Below, piece by piece: positions 5,583 through 10,842 of a stretch of DNA of 10,842 nucleotides. How positions within the stretch are numbered: the first letter of the stretch is position 1; the number at the start of each line of letters is the position of its first letter. The notes under the pieces were generated by a model. The model had not been told where the DNA came from. It did no database searches and was given only the letters and a program-made list of their open reading frames with translations. The translations under genes and the position numbers were made by a program. Origin of the DNA: a bacterium HR20 (GTDB taxonomy: Bacteria; Bacteroidota; Ignavibacteria; Kapaibacteriales; NICIL-2); NCBI GenBank assembly GCA_002898675.1, contig BEHW01000075.1, positions 1-10,842 of the forward strand, given 5' to 3'.

Positions 5583-8405
5583 ATGCGGACATTTCTTGCC
5601 GCACTGTGCGTGCTGCTGCTTTCCCAAGCGCTGCACGCGCAGATCATTGTTGATGCCGGGAAGGATACCCTTCAGCTGTGTCAAGGACAGACAGCGCAAC
5701 TTGGCGGCTCGCCGACAGCACTCGGCGGACGCGCACCATACCGCTACCAGTGGGACCCACCGCTGGGATTGAGCGATCCAAGTTCCCCCAATCCGATCTT
5801 GACCGCGCTCCGATCGAATCAACGCTACGTTCTCACCGTCACCGATGCCGACGGCGCAGTTGGGCGCGACACGGTTGTTCTGATCATGTTCATCCCACCA
5901 CGGATTACGGCTGGTGGCACTATCGAGGTGTGTGTGGGGAAGGATGTCGTCCTCGGCGGAGCGCCGACTGCATACGGCGGTGAGCCACCGTATGTGTTCG
6001 AGTGGATTGGGCTGCCGCCATCTGCGCAGAATTCCACCTCGTCGAATCCGACGTTCCCAGCAGATCGCGTCCAGCAGCGTTCGGTGATCCTTCGGGTCAC
6101 CGATGCTCGTGGATGCGTTGCACTCGATACTGCATCCATCACAGTGACCCAGCCAATTACTCTTGCACTGGCACAGCGATCATTCCAAATCTGCCCGGGT
6201 GAGCCAGTGCAGGTGGGGGCAAATCCACTTGCACAGGGCGGCTCACCGCCGTACCGCGTTGTATGGTCACCGCCGACCGGGATTAGCTCGCCGGATATTC
6301 CCAATCCAACGGTGTTTCCCAGTTCGACGACGCGCTACTATTGCACTGTCACCGATGCAAAGGGCTGCACGCGGACCGATAGCATTCTCGTGCTAGTCAA
6401 GCCTGCAATGACACTGCAACTCCGCGATACTTCGATTTGCTTCGGGAAGGAAATCCAGCTTGGCGATTCGGCGATGGTCAGCGGCGGAGTCCCACCGTAC
6501 CAGTTTGAGTGGGAAGTGTTCGATGAACAAGGTCGGGCAGCGAGCGATACGCTTGATCGCCATGCAGCTGTGCAGCGCATTGTGCCACCGGCAACGCGGC
6601 TGTACCGCCTTCTTGTCCGGGATGCGCAAGGGTGCGTTCAGCGTGCGACGGTGCGTGTAACGGTCACCGAGCCTCCGATTGCAAGCTTTGCCTTGCCGCC
6701 CGAGATCTGCCAAGGCAAAACTATCGTCTTCGGTACGGCGTACAACCGCTTTTACGAATACCTCTGGCAGATCGAAGGTGCCGGTGGTGTCATCGTCGGC
6801 GATCCGCTTTCCAATGTGGTGCGCATCCGGTGGGATTCCAGTGGGCGTTCGACGGTCTCGTTGCGCGTCCACGATCGCCAAAAGGGATGTGACTATTACG
6901 CCGATGCAACGGTCCTTGTACATCCACTACCGGAGCCTCGCATTACAGTCGAAGGGCGCTCCCACCTCTGTCCTGGTGAGACCACCACACTCGATGCAGG
7001 TGATGGGTTCACCGACTACGTCTGGTCGAACGGTGCACGCTCGCGACGGATTACGATCAGCGACCAACAGGCTGGCGCCTACACCGTGACAGTGACCGAC
7101 TCGAACGGTTGCATCAATACCTCTCCACCACAGATTATCCGTGCAAATACAACCCCACAGCCCACAATCACCGGACCGACCAAATTCTGTGCAGGAACAA
7201 CCATTGAGCTGCGTGCGACACCTGGGTTTGCACGCTACCAGTGGAGCACCGGTGCAACGACGCCAACGATTACCGTCAGCCAACCTGGAACGTACACGGT
7301 GGCCGTCTTCGATAGCATTGATTGTCAGGGAAGTTCGCCGCCATTTACGACGGTCTTCAATCCAGTTTCGATGAGTGGTGGGGGTGACGCACAGTTTCTC
7401 AATCGCGAAACTTTGCTCGACTACCCAGAGCAGACGATCTACTTTGTCAACACTGATGATGAACCGCTAACGCTGAGCGCAATCCGCATCACGCCGCCTT
7501 ACCCTGACCTTCGCATAGCAGGGCTTTTTATCAGCGGGCGCCAAGTTGCAAGCATCAACGGCCAAGTGCTCCAGGTCGGGGAGCGGCTCGATATCAAGCT
7601 CAAGTACACACCGAAAGTGCCAGATACGACAGTCGTGCGGGTCGAGCTCGAAGTGCTCCTGCCGTGTCCGTGGACCTACATTCAACCGGTGCAGCTATCG
7701 TCCTACGATAAGCGCATCACCACCATCGCGAAAGCAGGGGATACACACGGAGGAATTGGACAGCCACTCGGCATCCCGATCACGCTGCAGCTTATCAGTG
7801 AGCAGGACTCGATCGTTGATGCAACGGTTGAGTACGCTGTCCGCATCAATGCCCGCCTGTTCGATTTTACGGGTATTTCTCATGGTAGGCTCCTTGAGTC
7901 GAGCATTGGCGGCGATGAATGGTACACCATCCGCATCGTCCGCGAAGGCGTGACACTCCGAACGACCGAGCCATACCTTCTGGGTACAATCGAAGGGAGA
8001 GGCTTAGCCTCACGTCTGCTGCGCGATTCGGTCCGTATTGCGACGATTGCAGTTCGCGATGTACTCAAGCCCCCTGTAGTGCGAACTGTCAACGGTCTCC
8101 TGTCACTCGATCCGTACTGCTTCGCGCGAGATATTGTGCTCGGAGGCGCGCTCAGACTTCGTCTGCAACCCAACCCCGCATCAGAGTATGTAACTGTTGC
8201 GATCGAAAACCCCATCGAAGGTTCCTACACGCTCGAGCTTCGATCTACTGGTGGCGTACTCCTTGAGCGTCGCACCATTACGCTCAATGCTGGCATGCAA
8301 GAACGAGTGCAGATTCCGCTCGATCGTGCCCCAAGCGGTGTTGCACTCTTGACGGTCGAAACTCCCATTGGAAGCTATCGGACATCGTTTGTCGTGGTTA
8401 AGTAG
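5583..8405 (+). CDS. Secreted multi-Ig/PKD-repeat protein with T9SS C-terminal sorting domain
   Basis: 940-residue probable cell-surface or extracellular protein. Residues 1-20 are a signal peptide (MRTF, hydrophobic core, ending LHAQ), which fixes the ATG at 5583 although the frame is open upstream to 5436. Residues 21-364 hold four related modules of 84-90 residues (C-x-G, LGG-P-A-GG-PPY-W, SNPT, VTDA-GC). Residues 365-452 are a divergent PKD-like module. Residues 453-597 hold two shorter modules (C-G, YxWSxGA, ITVS, YTVxVxDS, C). Residues about 600-706 resemble choice-of-anchor/Hydin-like beta domains (LKYTPKVPDTTVVRVELEV). About 715-830 resembles a cohesin-like sandwich (PLGIPITLQL), which is weaker. 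Residues 856-940 form a type A Por sorting domain: LRLQPNPASEYVTVAI, then a G-x-x-L-L-x-R turn and terminal SFVVVK. It would cross the outer membrane by the type IX system and have the sorting domain removed. The modular build suggests adhesion or matrix function; no catalytic motif is seen. Confidence 0.9.
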   Translation: MRTFLAALCVLLLSQALHAQIIVDAGKDTLQLCQGQTAQLGGSPTALGGRAPYRYQWDPPLGLSDPSSPNPILTALRSNQRYVLTVTDADGAVGRDTVVLIMFIPPRITAGGTIEVCVGKDVVLGGAPTAYGGEPPYVFEWIGLPPSAQNSTSSNPTFPADRVQQRSVILRVTDARGCVALDTASITVTQPITLALAQRSFQICPGEPVQVGANPLAQGGSPPYRVVWSPPTGISSPDIPNPTVFPSSTTRYYCTVTDAKGCTRTDSILVLVKPAMTLQLRDTSICFGKEIQLGDSAMVSGGVPPYQFEWEVFDEQGRAASDTLDRHAAVQRIVPPATRLYRLLVRDAQGCVQRATVRVTVTEPPIASFALPPEICQGKTIVFGTAYNRFYEYLWQIEGAGGVIVGDPLSNVVRIRWDSSGRSTVSLRVHDRQKGCDYYADATVLVHPLPEPRITVEGRSHLCPGETTTLDAGDGFTDYVWSNGARSRRITISDQQAGAYTVTVTDSNGCINTSPPQIIRANTTPQPTITGPTKFCAGTTIELRATPGFARYQWSTGATTPTITVSQPGTYTVAVFDSIDCQGSSPPFTTVFNPVSMSGGGDAQFLNRETLLDYPEQTIYFVNTDDEPLTLSAIRITPPYPDLRIAGLFISGRQVASINGQVLQVGERLDIKLKYTPKVPDTTVVRVELEVLLPCPWTYIQPVQLSSYDKRITTIAKAGDTHGGIGQPLGIPITLQLISEQDSIVDATVEYAVRINARLFDFTGISHGRLLESSIGGDEWYTIRIVREGVTLRTTEPYLLGTIEGRGLASRLLRDSVRIATIAVRDVLKPPVVRTVNGLLSLDPYCFARDIVLGGALRLRLQPNPASEYVTVAIENPIEGSYTLELRSTGGVLLERRTITLNAGMQERVQIPLDRAPSGVALLTVETPIGSYRTSFVVVK
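5643..6674 (+). repeat. Four tandem Ig-like modules of the T9SS cargo (type 1)
   Basis: Protein-level repeats at approximately 5643-5894, 5895-6152, 6153-6404 and 6405-6674. Shared landmarks are a Cys-x-Gly near the start, a GG-x-PPY-x-x-x-W core, and VTDA-x-GC or VRDAQGC near the end. The first-to-last Cys pair is present in modules 2-4 and suggests one disulfide per module. Module 1 has C33 but Ala92 (GCA, 5856-5858) in place of the second Cys. Confidence 0.8.
6939..7373 (+). repeat. Two tandem short Ig-like modules of the T9SS cargo (type 2)
   Basis: Modules at about 6939-7163 and 7164-7373 share Cys-x-Gly, YxWSxGA, an ITIS/ITVS strand, YTVTV/YTVAV, DS and a closing Cys. They are shorter than the type 1 modules, lacking the GG-x-PPY loop, but keep the same paired-cysteine plan. 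A PKD-like module (6675-6938) separates the two sets. Confidence 0.75.
8148..8402 (+). other. T9SS type A C-terminal sorting domain (domain of the cargo gene)
   Basis: Residues 856-940 of the cargo protein. The LxLxPNPASEYVTV opening, an amphipathic strand with the G-G-V-L-L-E-R turn and the hydrophobic SFVVVK end are the recognised Por secretion system pattern. This marks the protein for the type IX translocon and is the strongest taxonomic clue in the window. Confidence 0.88.
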
Positions 8406-8480
8406 GAGCGAGCTTCCGCACGCGGTGTCCACTCGTTGCATCTCCAATTGGCTCGGGCTGCTCTGCCAGAGAGGAACTGG

Positions 8481-8488
8481 TATATTTG
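8481..8488 (+). promoter_or_regulatory. Bacteroidota -7 element (TATATTTG) upstream of the OmpA-family gene
   Basis: TATATTTG exactly matches TAnnTTTG, the -7 box of the Bacteroidota primary sigma factor. It lies 39 bases before the ATG at 8528 in a 122-base intergenic gap, giving a leader of roughly 35 bases. The -33 box is poor: CTG (8458-8460) is at suitable distance but no TTTG is seen. Overlap of this element with the upstream in-frame TTG at 8486 argues for the ATG start. Confidence 0.4.
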
Positions 8489-8527
8489 CCCCACGAAGTG
8501 CTACCACTCACACGATTGAACGAGCGC

Positions 8528-10684
8528 ATGAAAGTTCCTCTGCTGTGGAGGACGTTGTGTCTTGCAGTCATAGCGGTCATCCACCTTGTTGCGCAGGAGC
8601 GTTGGCCGTGGATCTATGTTGGTGGGTGGGCAGCCTATCAAAACAACATCCAGTCTGCAGATTTCCAATCGCTGCCGAATGCATTCCGATGCGGACCAAA
8701 CTACACGACGGGGACTGGCGGAGTTGGTAGTCTTGGGCTGCTGGCGACCTATCCGCTGAGTGATCCGCTTGCCATTGAATTCCGCGTGGGATACGCACCG
8801 CTGAGCGGGCGACTTTTTCGCAACGAAACCATCGGCAATACGGCTGACATTGGTGGCAGTAACCAAACAACACCTGTGGAAGCAATGCACGAGCTTTTCA
8901 CCTCCTTCCCTGCGCTCGTTGCAGAGCCTTCGATCGGAGCACTGCTGTTCCACCGAGTACGGCTGGGGTTTGGAGTGCGGCTTTCGTATATCATCGGCAA
9001 TCGGTTCGAACAAGTCGAAACGCTCACGCAGCCGGACTATGTGTTCTATTTGCCTGATTCCTCGAGGCAGCGGAATCGTACCGATGGGGCAGTCGGCAAT
9101 CTCTACCGCGGGCAGTTTCACTTGAGTCTCTCGGCAGGGGTAGACTTCCCATTGACACCAGAGCTGACGCTGACACCGGAGCTTCGCTACTACTATTCAC
9201 TCGTTCCTGTCACCCGCGATGTGTCTTGGCAGATTTCGCCGATTGCGATCGGAGCGAGCTTACGATACGCACTCTACCCGCCACCCCCGCCACGCTATTT
9301 GTTCGATACGGTGTACGTCCGCGACACTAGCACGATCGCACTCGTCGGTTTGGAACGGGAAGAAATCGCTCTCCTGGAGCGACAAGAGAAAACCGATCGC
9401 CGCCAAGAACGCATCGGCGAGCAGCCAGTAATCTATTCGACGACAACGATCACCGAACGCTACCAGCGCCGCACGCCACGTCCGGCACTGCTTGCACTCG
9501 ATGTCACAGCACGCCCATTGCGTGCTGATGGAACACCGCTCGACAGTATCGAGCGCGTGGTCATCGAAGAAACCGAAGTCGAAGAAAGCTTCCCATTGCT
9601 GCCTTACGTGTTTTTCCCTGAGGGAAGCTCGATGCTGGAGCTTTCCAGACTTGTGCTCCTTGAACCCCCTGATACTGCGACGTTCGACGAAAAGCGCCTT
9701 CCCCCGGCAACGCTCGAGATCTATCGGCATCTGCTCAACATCGTTGGCAGCCGGATGCGACGCAACCCTGCGGCGAAGCTGACGCTCGTTGGGACCAACA
9801 GCGCCGTCGGCATCGAAGCAGGTAATCTGGCGCTCTCTCAAGCACGAGCGGAAGCAGTGCGCAACTATCTGACTCGTGTTTGGGGAATCGAGCAAAGCCG
9901 CATCGCGATTCGTGCACGGAACTTGCCAGCATCTCCCTCGAACAATGCCACTCCGGAAGGGCAGGAGGAAAATCGCCGCGTAGAAATCCTATCGAACGTG
10001 CCCGAGATTTTGCGGCCCGTCACGATCGCAACGGTGAGCGTCACATCGAATCCACCACTTGTTGAACTAGTGCCCCAGGTGCAGTCGGAGGCAGGAATTG
10101 CGCAATGGCAAGCGACAATCGAACAGGATGGCAAGCCGCTTCGGTCACTGCGCGGAGATTCCGCAACGCTCGAGCCATATCGCTGGAATGTTGCAGAGCC
10201 GCCGTATCCCAAGCTCGACCGTCCCATTGAGGTCACCTACACTGTCCGCGATCGCACTGGGCAGACGCTCGATAAATCGCTTGCACTCGATGTGCAACAG
10301 TTGACCGTCCGCCAAAAGCGCTTCGAGCAACGCGACGATAAACGCATTGACCGCCTCTCGCTGATTGTCTTTGACTTCAACAAAGCAGAGCTGACGCCGA
10401 TCCATCGGCAGCTCCTCGGCGAGATCAAATCCCGCATCGAACCGAGATCGAAGGTCGTCATTGCGGGCTACGCCGACCGCAGCGGTGATCCCGACTACAA
10501 CCGGGAGCTTGCGCGGCGCCGTTGCATCGAGGTTCAGCGTGCACTCGGTCTTGCCGATGCTACCATCCTTCCCAAAGGGAGTGATGAGCTGCTCTACGAC
10601 AATAGCACCCCTGAAGGTCGCTCGTATTGCCGCACGGTGCAGATTACCATCGAAACGCCGATTGCAAATGGCAGCACGCGGTAG
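8528..10684 (+). CDS. Outer-membrane beta-barrel protein with tandem OmpA-like domains
   Basis: 718-residue probable outer-membrane protein. Residues 1-23 are a signal peptide (MKVPLLWR, hydrophobic core, ending LVAQ), deciding the ATG at 8528. Residues about 26-249 alternate hydrophobic and polar residues with aromatic girdles (LLATYPLSDPLAIEFRVGYAP, LGFGVRLSYIIG, LTPELRYYYSL, GASLRYALY), as expected for a small barrel. A Pro hinge (YPPPPPRY, 250-257) and a Glu/Arg-rich linker (about 270-315) follow. OmpA-like domain 1 (about 358-488) has YVFFPEGSSML, LALSQARAEAVRNYL and ENRRVEI but lacks the usual TD-x-x-G Asp. A beta-rich bridge (about 498-590) leads to domain 2 (about 609-708), with IVFDFNKAELT, GYADRSGDPDYN, RRR and PEGRSYCRTVQI. 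It likely anchors the outer membrane to peptidoglycan. Beside a T9SS cargo it could also act in surface attachment, which is inference. Confidence 0.88.
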   Translation: MKVPLLWRTLCLAVIAVIHLVAQERWPWIYVGGWAAYQNNIQSADFQSLPNAFRCGPNYTTGTGGVGSLGLLATYPLSDPLAIEFRVGYAPLSGRLFRNETIGNTADIGGSNQTTPVEAMHELFTSFPALVAEPSIGALLFHRVRLGFGVRLSYIIGNRFEQVETLTQPDYVFYLPDSSRQRNRTDGAVGNLYRGQFHLSLSAGVDFPLTPELTLTPELRYYYSLVPVTRDVSWQISPIAIGASLRYALYPPPPPRYLFDTVYVRDTSTIALVGLEREEIALLERQEKTDRRQERIGEQPVIYSTTTITERYQRRTPRPALLALDVTARPLRADGTPLDSIERVVIEETEVEESFPLLPYVFFPEGSSMLELSRLVLLEPPDTATFDEKRLPPATLEIYRHLLNIVGSRMRRNPAAKLTLVGTNSAVGIEAGNLALSQARAEAVRNYLTRVWGIEQSRIAIRARNLPASPSNNATPEGQEENRRVEILSNVPEILRPVTIATVSVTSNPPLVELVPQVQSEAGIAQWQATIEQDGKPLRSLRGDSATLEPYRWNVAEPPYPKLDRPIEVTYTVRDRTGQTLDKSLALDVQQLTVRQKRFEQRDDKRIDRLSLIVFDFNKAELTPIHRQLLGEIKSRIEPRSKVVIAGYADRSGDPDYNRELARRRCIEVQRALGLADATILPKGSDELLYDNSTPEGRSYCRTVQITIETPIANGSTR
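9599..9991 (+). other. First OmpA-like domain, ligand Asp missing
   Basis: Residues 358-488 of the OmpA-family protein. The fold signature is clear (helix LALSQARAEAV, end ENRRVEI). The loop that normally carries the diaminopimelate-binding Asp reads VGTNSAVG (Asn424, codon AAC at 9797-9799) and is one residue longer before the conserved Arg (R440). Peptidoglycan binding is therefore doubtful. Confidence 0.75.
10352..10651 (+). other. Second OmpA-like domain, ligand residues kept
   Basis: Residues 609-708. FDFNKAEL opens the domain. ADRSGD supplies Asp650, and Arg665 follows 15 residues later, the spacing of the D271/R286 pair of Acinetobacter OmpA that holds diaminopimelate. The closing motif is CRTVQI rather than NRRVEI. 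This is the likelier peptidoglycan-binding copy. Confidence 0.78.
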
Positions 10685-10842
10685 CCTCGTGCGATGGGTG
10701 AGCATGCTTGTCATTGCATGTTGCATCTTCGAAGGCTGCTCGACGCTCGATCCTGTCGTGCGACGCCGAATGGAGCAAACGCGCGCAATCATTGAAGGCA
10801 GCGACGAGCGATTTGCCCCGACGGTGTATCGTCTGCTCGAGC
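10668..10842 (+). CDS. Putative lipoprotein, 3' end beyond the window
   Basis: The first 58 codons of an open frame that runs off the window. The ATG at 10668 overlaps the OmpA-family gene by 17 bases. The N-terminus has Arg4 and Arg9, then a hydrophobic stretch (WVSMLVIACCIF) and candidate lipidation cysteines: V-I-A-C18 fits a lipobox well, whereas C24 (F-E-G-C) precedes a typical CSTLD mature start but has an unusual Glu at -2. In-frame GTG 10689 and ATG 10704 are alternative starts; 10704 would leave little of a signal peptide. What follows (VVRRRMEQTRAIIEGSDERF) is charged and probably helical. I do not recognise a family. Overlap implies co-expression with the OmpA-family gene and a role at the envelope. 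Confidence 0.65.
   Translation, partial: MAARGSLVRWVSMLVIACCIFEGCSTLDPVVRRRMEQTRAIIEGSDERFAPTVYRLLE

Noticed and set aside
5643..7373. DNA-level tandem repeat or CRISPR-like array
   Set aside because: Similarity is at protein level with module lengths of 70-90 codons and diverged DNA. There are no short identical repeats with unique spacers.
8461..8471. CTCTGCCAGAG palindrome upstream of the OmpA-family promoter element
   Set aside because: Five-base arms around one base are common by chance in a sequence this long, and there is no second copy nearby.

Overview
The window is a dense, entirely plus-strand stretch of a bacterial chromosome of moderately high GC. A C-terminal type IX secretion (Por) sorting domain, a TAnnTTTG-type promoter element and mostly absent Shine-Dalgarno sequences point to the Bacteroidota / FCB group. 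The style of the large Ig-repeat protein would fit the Chlorobi/Ignavibacteria/Kapabacteria side, but that finer placement is inference. I see no mobile element, phage gene, CRISPR array, rRNA or tRNA.

Left half (1-5386): the 3' part of polA (DNA polymerase I with 5' nuclease, proofreading and polymerase domains all intact) is followed after 11 bases by a bamD-type lipoprotein. A FemAB/GNAT-like acyltransferase starts inside the bamD stop codon (TGATG) and a TlpA-like thioredoxin starts inside the acyltransferase stop (ATGA). This tight packing looks like one transcription unit. An 82-base gap holding a hairpin separates it from a small SRPBCC protein.

Right half (5387-10842): a 196-base intergenic region carries a sigma-54-like -24/-12 element, two 10-base palindromes with the same AACGTT core and a TTGCC-N7-GGCAA inverted repeat. 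It precedes a 940-residue secreted protein made of seven Ig/PKD-like modules, a Hydin-like and a cohesin-like region, and a T9SS sorting domain. After a 122-base gap with a TATATTTG element comes a 718-residue outer-membrane protein: a beta-barrel, a Pro-rich hinge, a charged linker and two OmpA-like domains. Its end overlaps the start of a lipoprotein that runs off the window.

As a whole, the left operon mixes DNA replication/repair with outer-membrane assembly and redox functions. The right half looks like a cell-surface module: a T9SS-exported adhesin-like protein, an outer-membrane/peptidoglycan linker and a lipoprotein. The most distinctive points are the tandem OmpA domains, of which only the second keeps the diaminopimelate-binding Asp, and the unusually structured promoter region of the T9SS cargo.
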